A stretch of 64,000 nucleotides of DNA from Streptomyces sp. GESEQ-35 (GCF_017948485.1 NZ_JAFFSX010000033.1:62001-126000), one strand, 5' to 3'; positions 44,357 to 52,801 are shown, numbered from the stretch's first letter. The notes: generated from the sequence alone by a model not told the origin. Numbers and translations: made by a program.

Positions 44357-45808
44357 TCACTTCACGCCGAGAACCTGCTCGATCGGGTCGATCGCGAAGT
44401 ACACCAAGAACAGTGCGCTCGCAGCCCACAGCAACCAGTGCACCTCCTTCGCCTTCCCCAGCACCGACTTGATCACCACGTACGCCAGGAACCCCGCCCC
44501 GATGCCGTTGGTGATCGAGTACGTGAACGGCATCACCGCGATGGTGAGAAACGCCGGGATGGCGATCTCGTACTTGTCCCAGTCGATGTGCTTGACCTGG
44601 GTCATCATCAGGAACCCTACGGCGACGAGCGCGGGCGCGGCCGCCTGGAGCGGGACGATGGTCAGCAGCGGGGTCAGGAACAGGGCGAGCGCGAAGAGAC
44701 CGCCGGTGATCAGGTTGGAGAAGCCGGTGCGCGAGCCCTCGCCGACACCCGCGGCCGACTCGATGTAGGAGGTCGCGGAGGACGAGGATGCCGCGCCGCC
44801 CGCGACCGCCGCCGCACCGTCGATGAGCAGGACACGGCCGAGGTTCGGGACGTTGCCCTGCTCGTCGAGGAGGCCCGCCTCGGCGCTGACACCGACGACC
44901 GTGCCCATGGTGTCGAAGAAGTCCGACAGGATCAGCGTGAAGATCAGCAGGACGACCGTGATGGCCGTGGTCTCGCCGAAGGCGCCGAACAGGCTGAACT
45001 GGCCGAGGAGTCCGAAGTCGGGGGTGTCGACGATCTTGTCGGGCCACTCGGGCGTGGTCAGACCCCAGGCCTTGATGTCGGCGATCGAGTTGATGATGAG
45101 CGCGACGATCGTCATGGCGATGATGCTGATCAGGATCGCGCCCTTCACCTTCCGGGCGAGCAGCGCGACGGTGAGCAGAACTCCGAGGCAGAAGACGAGG
45201 ATCGGCCACCCGGTGAGCGTGCCGGTGCCACCGAGCTGAACCGGCACGGTGGTGTTCGCGATGTCGGGGATGCGGGTGACGAAGCCGGCGTCGACGAAGC
45301 CGATGAACGCGATGAACAGGCCGATGCCGACACTGATCGCCTGCTTGAGCGGCTGCGGGATGGCGTGCATGACGGCCTCGCGCAGGCCGGTCACCACCAA
45401 GACGCAGATCAGCAGGCCTTCCAGGACGATCAGGCCCATCGCGTCGTCCCAGCTCATCAGCGGGGCGATCTGGAAGGCGACGACCGCGTTGAGGCCGAGG
45501 CCGGCGGCGAGGGCGAGGGGCAGATTGCCGCCGATGCCCATGATGATCGTCATGACCGCGGCCACCAGGGCGGTGGCGGTGGTCAGTTGGACGGCGTCGA
45601 GCTGCTCGCCGAACTTGTCCTTGGCGCTGCCGAGGATGATCGGATTCAGGACAAGGATGTAGGCCATCGTGAAGAATGTGGCGAAGCCGCCGCGTATCTC
45701 ACGGCCGAAGGTGGAGCCCCGTTCGGAGATCTTGAAGAACCGGTCGAGGCTGCTCGCCGCGGATGGCGTGGGACTTGGCCGGTCGGCCACCTTCTGCGAA
45801 TCGGACAT
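44357..45808 (-). CDS. NCS2/AzgA-type purine permease
   Basis: The membrane protein has 483 residues and some 12-14 helices. NCS2 motifs of the AzgA group are GGFATFFTMAYILVLNPIIL, GLGLNAVVAFQIA and SATSYIESAAGVGEGSRTGF. Members import hypoxanthine, guanine or adenine with protons. The ATG at 45808 gives an AAGGAG site (45817-45822) at good spacing; a GTG at 45814 is also in frame but too close. A perfect palindrome lies about 65-80 bases upstream and may be a repressor site. Confidence 0.92.
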   Translation of the reverse strand: MSDSQKVADRPSPTPSAASSLDRFFKISERGSTFGREIRGGFATFFTMAYILVLNPIILGSAKDKFGEQLDAVQLTTATALVAAVMTIIMGIGGNLPLALAAGLGLNAVVAFQIAPLMSWDDAMGLIVLEGLLICVLVVTGLREAVMHAIPQPLKQAISVGIGLFIAFIGFVDAGFVTRIPDIANTTVPVQLGGTGTLTGWPILVFCLGVLLTVALLARKVKGAILISIIAMTIVALIINSIADIKAWGLTTPEWPDKIVDTPDFGLLGQFSLFGAFGETTAITVVLLIFTLILSDFFDTMGTVVGVSAEAGLLDEQGNVPNLGRVLLIDGAAAVAGGAASSSSATSYIESAAGVGEGSRTGFSNLITGGLFALALFLTPLLTIVPLQAAAPALVAVGFLMMTQVKHIDWDKYEIAIPAFLTIAVMPFTYSITNGIGAGFLAYVVIKSVLGKAKEVHWLLWAASALFLVYFAIDPIEQVLGVK

Positions 45809-46056
45809 GGTCACGTACTCCTTGTTGCCTGAATGATCGGTGCGGGTGCTGGCTGGATTGTTCCCGTGTTGAACCTGTTTCAGGTTTTCTCCGTGTTACG
45901 GAATCAGAGCTGCTCACCGTGCGGCCTGCCACACGTCGTTCGAAGCCTCGTACGAACCTGACATTCGAGCACTGTTACGCTTCCGCACCTCGGCCGGATG
46001 ATCGCCGGACGATCACATGTCCAACACACGCCACGCACAGCCAGGAGAGGTCGCCC
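45809..46056. promoter_or_regulatory. Divergent region between purine permease and sigma factor genes
   Basis: The 248-base region includes AACCTGTTTCAGGTT (45872-45886), a perfect 6-bp palindrome around TTT, and GTTCG...CGAAC (45938-45942, 45953-45957). Both could be operators. The sigma gene's ribosome site AGGAGAGG lies at 46043-46050. No coding sequence is seen. Confidence 0.5.
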
Positions 46057-46623
46057 GTGGGCACAGTCGTCGACGACGCCGCCTCCGTGGAGTTCCATGC
46101 CTTCTTCGAGCGTCACTACGCCGAACTGTCGCGTCTCGCCCATCTGCTGACGGGTGAGTCGGACGCCGCCGACGATCTGGCGGCCGATGCGCTGCTGGCG
46201 CTGTGGCACCGCTGGGACCGGGTGCGTGCCGCAGACCATCCGGTGGCGTACGCCCGCGGAGTCGTCGCCAATCTCGCCCGCACCCGGATCCGCAGCGCGG
46301 TCCGCGAGCGGCGGCGTATCGCCCTGTTCTGGTCGCAGCGCGAGGAGAAGACCGAGAACCCTGACATAGCGGGCGTGGTCGATGTCCAAGAGGCGCTTCG
46401 CAGACTGCCGTTCCGCAAACGGGCCTGTGTGGTGCTGCGGCATGCGTTCGACCTCTCGGAGAAGGACACGGCGCTCGCCCTGGGCGTCTCGGTGGGTACG
46501 GTGAAGAGCCAGACCTCGAAGGGAATGGCCGAGCTGCAAAGACTGCTCGGCACACAGGGAGCTCCGCAGAGGGTGCACGCGGCGATGGCCCGCACCGGTG
46601 ACGCCGGAGGAAGGAACCGATGA
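46057..46623 (+). CDS. SigE-family ECF RNA polymerase sigma factor
   Basis: The GTG at 46057 with AGGAGAGG upstream starts VGTVVDDAASVEFHAFFERH, the typical opening of SigE-family ECF factors in Streptomyces. The product has 188 residues. Regions 2 (SRLAHLLTGESDAADDLAADALLALWHRWDRV) and 4 (LRRLPFRKRACVVLRHAFDL, ALALGVSVGTVKSQTSKG) are clear. The frame is open upstream to 45763, but that part reads through the divergent promoter. The next gene overlaps by four bases and may be its anti-sigma factor. Its target could be the PL3 gene nearby (inference). Confidence 0.92.
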   Translation: MGTVVDDAASVEFHAFFERHYAELSRLAHLLTGESDAADDLAADALLALWHRWDRVRAADHPVAYARGVVANLARTRIRSAVRERRRIALFWSQREEKTENPDIAGVVDVQEALRRLPFRKRACVVLRHAFDLSEKDTALALGVSVGTVKSQTSKGMAELQRLLGTQGAPQRVHAAMARTGDAGGRNR

Positions 46624-47480
46624 CGATGCGGCGGGACGTGCACGACGAGCTGCGCGCCCGGCTGCACGAGGCGGCCGGACAGCACGAGCCCGACCGCGCG
46701 CGCATCCTGGCCCGCGTCGAACGCGGTATGACCGAGCAGACCCGGCCCGACCACCGGGCCACCCTCCCGCCCGTGTTCGGCTGGGTGCGGGTGGTGAGTG
46801 CCACCGCCGCGGTCGCGAGCGTACTGGCGGTCGGCGGTTACGCGGTGGCGTCCGCCGTGCAGGACGAACCCTCCCCGCAGCAGTCGGTCGCCGTCTCGCC
46901 GACCCCCGCGCCGTCGCCCGACGCGACGAGCCGCGCCCCCGTCCCGCCGGTGGACCCGACGCCGAGCACCCCACCGGAGTCCAAGGCGCCGAGCACTCCC
47001 GAGACATCGCCGTCCCCGTCCGCGCCCTCCGCCACCCTGGCGCCCGCGCACGGCGAGGAGGACGGCCCGCTCCGGTCGGACGGCTCGGTCGACCCGCACA
47101 GCAATGACTTCTGGGCGCAGAGCAATGTGACCCTGGAAGTCGATGAGCAACTGACGGCGCTGACCGTCCGGTTGAAGGTCAAGCAGACCGGCGGGATCAG
47201 CTCCGCCGGTGCCTGGCGGTCGCTGCCCGAGCAGGACTTCACACTCACCGTCGGCGAGCAGGACGGCTTCCTCGTCTACACCTGGGTGCTCAAGGAGGAC
47301 CGGACGGTCGCCAAGGGCGAGTGGGTGTTCGCGGGCCAGTACAACCACGCCCGCGGCGGCCGTGACGCGGCCGACGACGGCTACGCGGCGACGGCCACCG
47401 CCGGCGGCCAACAGCTGTCCGTGGCGGGCGACTTCGCGGCCCACGAGGGCGACGACTCGACGGCCGAGGGCGATTCGTAA
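46620..47480 (+). CDS. Single-pass membrane protein, possible anti-sigma factor
   Basis: The 286-residue protein has a charged N-terminal cytoplasmic part (residues 1-50), one transmembrane helix (about 56-80, VRVVSATAAVASVLAVGGYA), a Pro/Ser/Thr linker (about 82-140) and a C-terminal beta-rich extracytoplasmic domain. It has no ZAS zinc motif. The ATG overlaps the sigma stop (ATGA), which is the usual layout for a membrane anti-sigma. The external domain could sense a wall or sugar signal. No homologous family is recognised with certainty; the anti-sigma role is inferred from context. Confidence 0.7.
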   Translation: MTMRRDVHDELRARLHEAAGQHEPDRARILARVERGMTEQTRPDHRATLPPVFGWVRVVSATAAVASVLAVGGYAVASAVQDEPSPQQSVAVSPTPAPSPDATSRAPVPPVDPTPSTPPESKAPSTPETSPSPSAPSATLAPAHGEEDGPLRSDGSVDPHSNDFWAQSNVTLEVDEQLTALTVRLKVKQTGGISSAGAWRSLPEQDFTLTVGEQDGFLVYTWVLKEDRTVAKGEWVFAGQYNHARGGRDAADDGYAATATAGGQQLSVAGDFAAHEGDDSTAEGDS

Positions 47481-47497
47481 AGAAGTTCCGAGGACGC

Positions 47498-47525
47498 GGC
47501 AACCCTTTCCGCACACGTGGCGACC
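47498..47525 (+). promoter_or_regulatory. Candidate ECF promoter upstream of the PL3 pectate lyase
   Basis: GGCAACC (47498-47504) and CGACC (47521-47525) are separated by 16 bases, a spacing typical of ECF promoters. A start point near 47533 would leave a leader of about 30 bases with AAGGA before the ATG at 47564. It lies directly downstream of the SigE-family sigma/membrane protein pair, which may use it. Sequence-based only. Confidence 0.45.
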
Positions 47526-47563
47526 AGGAGACGTAAGGATCCCCTCCCACGCAAGGAATGGGC

Positions 47564-48394
47564 ATGACTGCACGAGCTGAACAGCGCGTCCGCCACCGTC
47601 GCCGGGTCACCAGGCGGCGGGCGGTGATCGGTGGAGCGACCGCCCTCGGCATCACGGGCGCGGCGATCGTCACCACGGCGATGCTGTCCTCCGCGGGCGC
47701 CGCGTCCGCCTGGCCGACCGCCACGGGCAAGCAGGCCGTGAGCAGCACCATCAAGGTCTCCGGCACGTACGACGGCGGCAACAAGGAGTTCTACGGCAGC
47801 GGGGCGTTGGGGGGCGACAGCCAGGACGAGGGTCAGGACCCGGTCTTCCAGCTGGCGGACGGCGCCGTCCTCAAGAACGTGATCATCGGCACCCCGGCCG
47901 CGGACGGCGTCCACTGCCTGGGCAGCTGCACGATCCAGAACGTGTGGTGGACGGACGTCGGCGAGGACGCGGCGACCTTCAAGGGCAAGTCCTCGTCATC
48001 CGTGTACACGGTCTACGGCGGCGGTGCGAAGAACGGGGCGGACAAGGTCCTCCAGTTCAACGGCGCGGGCAAGCTGGTCGTGACCAAGTTCCAGGTGGCC
48101 AACTCCGGCAAGCTGGTGCGGAGTTGCGGCAACTGCTCCACGCAGTACCAGCGCACGGTCATCATCAACGACGTGGACGTGACCGCGCCGATGAACTCGA
48201 TCGTCGGGATCAACTCGAACTACGGCGACACGGCCGCGCTGCGCAAGGTCCGTATCCACGGCGACAGCAGCAAGAAGATCAAGACGTGCGTCCGCTTCAA
48301 GGGCAACAACACGGGCGCCGAGCCCACCGAAGTCGGCACAGGCCCGGACGGAACCTCCTGCAAGTTCACGGCATCCGACCTCACGTACCAGTGA
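47564..48394 (+). CDS. Secreted PL3-family pectate lyase
   Basis: The ATG at 47564 has AAGGA six bases upstream. The product has 276 residues with a twin-arginine-like signal (RRRVTRRRAVIGGATALG) and cleavage near ASAWP. The PL3 pattern follows: LADGAVLKNVIIGTPAADGV, NVWWTDVGEDAATFKG, GSGALGGDSQDEGQDPVF and the Cys-rich SCGNCSTQYQRTVIIND. PL3 enzymes cleave polygalacturonate by beta-elimination with calcium. Only a single catalytic domain is present, with no carbohydrate-binding module. It follows the sigma/anti-sigma-like pair and ends in a strong terminator. Confidence 0.92.
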   Translation: MTARAEQRVRHRRRVTRRRAVIGGATALGITGAAIVTTAMLSSAGAASAWPTATGKQAVSSTIKVSGTYDGGNKEFYGSGALGGDSQDEGQDPVFQLADGAVLKNVIIGTPAADGVHCLGSCTIQNVWWTDVGEDAATFKGKSSSSVYTVYGGGAKNGADKVLQFNGAGKLVVTKFQVANSGKLVRSCGNCSTQYQRTVIINDVDVTAPMNSIVGINSNYGDTAALRKVRIHGDSSKKIKTCVRFKGNNTGAEPTEVGTGPDGTSCKFTASDLTYQ

Positions 48395-48545
48395 GTGAAA
48401 GACGTCAACGACGGTATCCTCGTTTAGCCTTCGCGAACGGCCGTCTCACAACGGGTTCGCACCGGGGGAACAACCACACCCTCACTTTCAACGTCCCTAC
48501 CAGTGCGTGGAAGACGGGACGCCTCGCAGTTCGACTGCATAGACC

Positions 48546-48640
48546 TGCTGACCTGAGCCCCCCTCGGTCAGCAGAGCCGGCCTGAGCCCCCCTCAGCCGG
48601 CAAAGCAATGGCCCCGCCGATGACGATCGGCGGGGCCATT
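48546..48640 (+). terminator. Three consecutive hairpins downstream of PL3 gene
   Basis: First is TGCTGACC/GGTCAGCA (48546-48553, 48566-48573). Next is a stem GCCGGCCTGAG/CTCAGCCGGC (48576-48601) with one bulge. Last is a perfect 15-bp stem, AATGGCCCCGCCGAT (48607-48621) and its reverse complement (48626-48640), with a 4-base loop. The first two share CTGAGCCCCCCTC in their loops. The last is a strong terminator, followed at once by repeat copy E. Confidence 0.85.
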
Positions 48641-48723
48641 CGCGCCCCATAGGGGCGCGGGGCTGTATCAATGTGCGGCTCCGCCGCGTGGGCGCGACAA
48701 GCCACGACGAACCCGCAGCCGAC
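48641..48723 (+). repeat. Dispersed intergenic repeat, copy E (long variant)
   Basis: It begins GCGCCCCATAGGGGCGCG, then GGCTGTATCAATGTGCGGCT and GCCGCGTGGGCGCGACAAGC, ending CCCGCAGCCGAC. It matches copy A closely, including the long insert between the first hairpin and the GCGCGACAAGCC tail. It sits between the convergent PL3 and PL9-like genes. Confidence 0.85.
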
Positions 48724-48726
48724 AAC

Positions 48727-49880
48727 TCAGTTCATGGTCGACCCAATAGTCGTAGAACCAGTCGTCAGAAAGACCGTCGCAGGCAGCGATCCATCCGCCT
48801 TACGCCCCCCGTACGCCGTACTCGCATCCATCGACTTGAACCCCGGCGTACTCACCCCACCGTCCCAGTTGTTCGCCACACTCACCGTGCCGGAACCCAC
48901 CTTCGACAACCCACCCTTGTTGCTCACCGCAAGATTCCGCGCCAACCGCGCCTTACCGGTGGCGAAGTAGAACCCGGCCTCGGCATTGGCATACGCGGTG
49001 TTGCGGTTCAGCACGATCGCCCCGGCGTTGGAGTTCTCGGTGAACCCGTTCAACGTGTTGTCCCAGGCCGCGTTGTTGTTGACGACATGCGCGACCACAA
49101 CGCCCCCGCCGCCCAGCTTGAACCCGTTGCCGTTGCCCTCGAACGCGGAGTCGCCCCACCGGTTCCTGCCGTTGCCGAAGGCCCACGTGTGCTCGATGGT
49201 GACCGGCGAGGAGAACTGCCACAGGTCGAGGCCGTCATCGGAGTTGTTGTACAGCCGCGCCCCGGTGATCTTGTTACCGGTGCCGGAGCCGAACTTCACG
49301 GCGATCCCGTCGGCGTTCTGGCCATGCCCGGCCGGGTCGTAGTTGCCGTGACTGTCCAGGTTCTGCACGAGGTTGCCGGTCGTGCCGTCGCCGCGCAGGG
49401 TGAACCCGGAGTCGCCGTTGTTCGCGGTGACGAGGTTCTTGAAGACGCCGCCGACGGACGACGTGGCGACGAAGCCCTGGGCCGGGGAGTTCTGGAAGGT
49501 GAGGTTCTGCACGGTCCAGTAGTCGCCGTAGATCCCGGCCAGCCAGGAGCCGTCGCCCAGCTTGGAACCGTCGATCTTCACCTTCTCGCCGCCGTACGCC
49601 TCCAGCGTGATCCGCGCCGAACCGGTGCCGTTCGCCGTGGACTTGAGGGTGGTCGCCGGGGTGTACGTGCCGCCGCGGACCTGGATGGTCGTACCGGCGG
49701 TCGCGCTCGCGACGGCCGACTCCAGCTGCGCGGTGGAGGAGACGGTGACCGTCGTCGATGCGGCCTGGGCGCCGCCGTTCGACAGGCCGACACAGACGCC
49801 TCCCGCCCCGCGGAGACGGCGACCGCCGCGGCGATCGAGAGGGTGCGGGTCCTGCGGTGGCGTCCGATGCTCTGACGCAC
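48727..49880 (-). pseudogene. PL9-like pectate lyase, frameshifted in the signal peptide
   Basis: The main body (open in one frame to 49953) is a right-handed beta-helix protein: TVTVSSTAQLESAVASATAG, QVRGGTYTPATTLKSTANGT, NSDDGLDLWQFSSPVTIEH and FTENSNAGAIVLNRNTAY. It resembles PL9 lyases. The natural start is the GTG at 49880 with AAAGGAA upstream, giving VRQSIGRHRRTRTLSIAAAV, a signal peptide. That frame does not join the body: one base is missing at about 49801-49811 (GGGGCGGGAGG). It could be a real null mutation, a programmed shift or a sequencing error. The open body frame upstream lacks a signal peptide, so an unshifted product would not be secreted. Confidence 0.75.
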
Positions 49881-49953
49881 GGAGCGTTCCTTTCCTAGGG
49901 GAAGTTACGCGTTCCAGTCGCCGCCGCAGCCGGACGAGGTTGCCGCGTCCCAC

Positions 49954-49964
49954 CGAAACTTTCG
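49954..49964. promoter_or_regulatory. Palindrome CGAAACTTTCG upstream of PL9-like and GH43 genes
   Basis: The perfect 5-bp palindrome with a C centre lies between the divergent PL9-like (minus) and GH43 (plus) genes. Similar GAAAnTTTC motifs have been described in front of Streptomyces xylanase and other polysaccharide hydrolase genes and are bound by LacI-type regulators. No copies were seen in front of the other pectin genes in the window. Confidence 0.5.
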
Positions 49965-50060
49965 CTCACCCGGTCCTGCCGCTCCACCGATTGACGCCCT
50001 GCCGCTGCCCCGTGACACTCCGAAGGCAACAGAAACCCCCACAGTCACACAGGATGTGTC

Positions 50061-52280
50061 ATGCGACGCCAGAGACGCCGTTCCGCCCGCACGTTCCTGA
50101 TCCCGTTCCTTGCCCTTCTGCTGGGCCTGCTGGCCGCACCGCCCAGTTCCGCACAGTCCGGAGCACCACCCGTGACCCAGCAGTCCAAGTACGCCGGCTA
50201 TCTCTTCGCCTACTTCACCGGCGAGGGCACCGCCGACGGCGAGCAGATCCGCTACGCCCTCAGCCGCGGCAACGACCCGCTGCACTGGCGCGAGTTGAAC
50301 GCGGGCAAACCCGTCCTCACCTCCACCATCGGCGAGAAGGGCCTGCGCGATCCGTTCGTGATCCGCTCCCCCGAGGGCGACAAGTTCTATCTGATCGCCA
50401 CCGATCTGCGCATGTACCAGAACAGCAGCGGCAGTTGGGACGACGTCCAGCGGCACGGCAGCAAGTCCATCATGGTCTGGGAGTCCACCGACCTGGTCCA
50501 CTGGACCGACCAGCGCCTGGTGAAGGTGTCCCCGGACAGCGCGGGCAACACCTGGGCGCCGGAGGCCTACTGGGACGACACGCTCGGCGAGTACGTCGTC
50601 TTCTGGGCGTCCAAGCTGTACGCCGACGACGACCCCGGCCACACCGGATCGACGTACAACAAGATGCTGTACGCGACGACGAAGGACTTCCGCACCTTCA
50701 GCGAGCCGAAGGTCTGGGACGACCCCGGCTACTCGGTCATCGACTCGACCGTCGTGCAGCACCAGGACACCTACTACCGCTACACCAAGGACGAGCGGGA
50801 CCCCACCTCCTCCAGCCCCTGCTCGAAGTTCATCACCGCCGAGAAGTCGACGACGCTGACGGACACGTCGTACGACTTCGTGTCGGACTGCATCGGCAGC
50901 GGTTCGATCGACCGCGGTGAGGGCCCGACGGTGTTCAAGTCGAACACCGAGGAGAAGTGGTACCTGTTCATCGACGAGTACGGCGGCCGGGGCTACGTCC
51001 CCTTCGAGACCACCGACCTCGACTCGGGCAAGTGGACGATGTCCGCGAACTACCAGCTCCCCGCGAGTCCCCGCCACGGCACGGTGATTCCCGTGACACA
51101 GGCGGAGTACGACCGGCTGCTGGCCGCCTACCCGGTCACACCGACGTCCGTCGTGGACGCCACGGCGAAGGGCCAGGAGGCGTACGCGGTCGTCACGGAG
51201 GCGACAAGCAAGGTCGTGCTGCCGATGGAACCCGCTGCGGATCTACGGCACTTGGCCCCCAGGTTCGCCGTCGGCGCCGGCGCGACGGTGACCCCGCCGT
51301 CCGGTACGCGCCGGGACTTCCGCAGACCGCAGATGTACAAGGTGACGGCGGCGGACGGAACGGCCAGAACCTGGACCGTCGAGGCGGTGCCGACCCGCAG
51401 CCCGGTGCTGCCGGGGCTGTACGCCGACCCCGACATCCGCTACATGGACGGCCGTTACTGGATCTATCCGACGACGGACGGCTTCCCGGGCTGGAGCGGT
51501 ACGCAGTTCAAGGCGTTCTCGTCGAAGGACCTGGTCCACTGGAAGGACCACGGCGTGATCCTCGACCTCGGTGCTGATGTCTCCTGGGCCGACAAGAACG
51601 CCTGGGCTCCCGCGATCGCCGAGAAGAACGGCAAGTACTACTTCTACTTCTGCGCCGAGCAGCAGATAGGGGTGGCCGTCGCGGACTCCCCCGCAGGCCC
51701 CTTCAAGGACGCCCTCGGCAAACCCCTCGTCGCCAAGGGCGGTTCTCTCGGCGGCCAGATGATCGACCCGGCCGTCTTCACGGACGACGACGGCACGTCG
51801 TATCTCTACTGGGGCAACGGGCACGGGTACGTGGTGCCGCTGAACGACGACATGACCTCGTACGACCCGTCGAAGGTGCAGGACATCACCCCGGACAACT
51901 TCCGGGAGGGCTCCTTCGTGGTCAAGCGCAAGGGGACGTACTACTTCATGTGGTCCGAGGACGACACCCGCAGCGAGAACTACCACGTCGCCTACGCGAC
52001 GGGACCGTCCCCGCTCGGCCCGTGGACCAAGCGGGGCACGATCCTGTCCAAGCGCCCCGAGTACGGCATCAAGGGCACCGGCCACCACTCGGTGGTGAAC
52101 ACCCCCGGCACCGACGACTGGTACATCGTCTACCACCGGTTCGCCCTGGGCGGCCCCGGTGAGGCGGGCGGGGACGGCACGCACCGGGAGACGACCATCG
52201 ACCGCATGGAGTTCGCGACCGACGGCACCATCAAGCCGGTGGTGCCGACCCTGGAGTCGATCAAGCCCGTACGACGGTAG
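50061..52280 (+). CDS. Secreted two-domain GH43 glycoside hydrolase
   Basis: The 739-residue protein has a signal peptide (FLIPFLALLLGLLAAPPSSA). The N-terminal GH43-like five-blade domain runs about 35-340 (GLRDPFVIRSPEGDKFYLIA, WAPEAYWDDTLGEYVVFW). An atypical Ig-like linker runs about 375-450. The C-terminal GH43 domain runs about 455-735, with ADPDIRYMDGRYWIY (base Asp), IDPAVFTDDDG and FREGSFVVKRKG (acid Glu) and GTGHHSVV. GH43 enzymes release arabinose, xylose or galactose. Two GH43 domains in one chain suggest complementary cuts on arabinan or arabinogalactan side chains; the specificity is not proven. The ATG at 50061 follows AGGATG. Confidence 0.88.
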   Translation: MRRQRRRSARTFLIPFLALLLGLLAAPPSSAQSGAPPVTQQSKYAGYLFAYFTGEGTADGEQIRYALSRGNDPLHWRELNAGKPVLTSTIGEKGLRDPFVIRSPEGDKFYLIATDLRMYQNSSGSWDDVQRHGSKSIMVWESTDLVHWTDQRLVKVSPDSAGNTWAPEAYWDDTLGEYVVFWASKLYADDDPGHTGSTYNKMLYATTKDFRTFSEPKVWDDPGYSVIDSTVVQHQDTYYRYTKDERDPTSSSPCSKFITAEKSTTLTDTSYDFVSDCIGSGSIDRGEGPTVFKSNTEEKWYLFIDEYGGRGYVPFETTDLDSGKWTMSANYQLPASPRHGTVIPVTQAEYDRLLAAYPVTPTSVVDATAKGQEAYAVVTEATSKVVLPMEPAADLRHLAPRFAVGAGATVTPPSGTRRDFRRPQMYKVTAADGTARTWTVEAVPTRSPVLPGLYADPDIRYMDGRYWIYPTTDGFPGWSGTQFKAFSSKDLVHWKDHGVILDLGADVSWADKNAWAPAIAEKNGKYYFYFCAEQQIGVAVADSPAGPFKDALGKPLVAKGGSLGGQMIDPAVFTDDDGTSYLYWGNGHGYVVPLNDDMTSYDPSKVQDITPDNFREGSFVVKRKGTYYFMWSEDDTRSENYHVAYATGPSPLGPWTKRGTILSKRPEYGIKGTGHHSVVNTPGTDDWYIVYHRFALGGPGEAGGDGTHRETTIDRMEFATDGTIKPVVPTLESIKPVRR

Positions 52281-52281
52281 C

Positions 52282-52754
52282 TCAGTCCATCGTCGCGCCG
52301 ATGGTGGTGCTGCCCGTGGTCAGGAAGGTGGTCGCGGGCAGCGAGCCGTCGGACTGGCGGGCGTTGTATGTCGTCGTCGCGTTCGTGGAGACGAAGGACG
52401 GGGTCGCGATCCCCGAGTCCCAGTTGTTGCCTGCCGAGACGACCGACGAACCCTTGCTCACCGAGCCGCCGCCGTTGCTCACGGCGAGGTTCTTGCCGTC
52501 TCGGAGCCGTACGGCTGAAGGTTGATGCGGCTGGACGAGGTGCCGTTCGCCGTCGACTGGAGGGTGGCCGTCGGGTAGTACGTGCCGGCACGCACCTGGA
52601 TGGTGGTGCCCGCGGTGGCGCTGCTGAGGGCGCTGGTCGGTTCGGCCGACGTGTCGACCACGACGGTGGCGGCCTGGGCCGGGGTGGGGAGTACGGCGAG
52701 GCCGGCGCCGACTGCCAGGGCGGAGGCGAGGGTGAGAGCGGTACGACGAGACAT
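52282..52754 (-). pseudogene. Internally deleted remnant of a PL9-like pectate lyase
   Basis: The start ATG at 52754 with AAAGGACC gives a good signal peptide (MSRRTALTLASALAVGAG...AQA) and the first strands (TSALSSATAGTTIQVRAGTY), matching the N-terminus of the PL9-like gene at 48727-49880. At about 52497-52503 the sequence jumps to the C-terminal part (GKNLAVSNGGGSVSKGSSVV...TGSTTIGATMD) in another frame, and the original frame stops at once. Compared with the paralogue about 680 bases are missing, including the catalytic region. It cannot make an active enzyme. Confidence 0.88.
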
Positions 52755-52801
52755 GGGAGTGCGGTCCTTTCGTCGTGCTGTCGGGGAAGGGGTGGTGGCA
52801 T

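Noticed and set aside
42378..45209. Minus-strand open frame of 943 codons
   Set aside because: It runs through a response regulator, a penicillin-binding protein and a permease in non-coding frames, including repeat copy D.
48407..48600. Possible short coding sequence downstream of the PL3 gene
   Set aside because: The open frame is only a continuation of an out-of-frame shadow, and the region is filled by hairpins.
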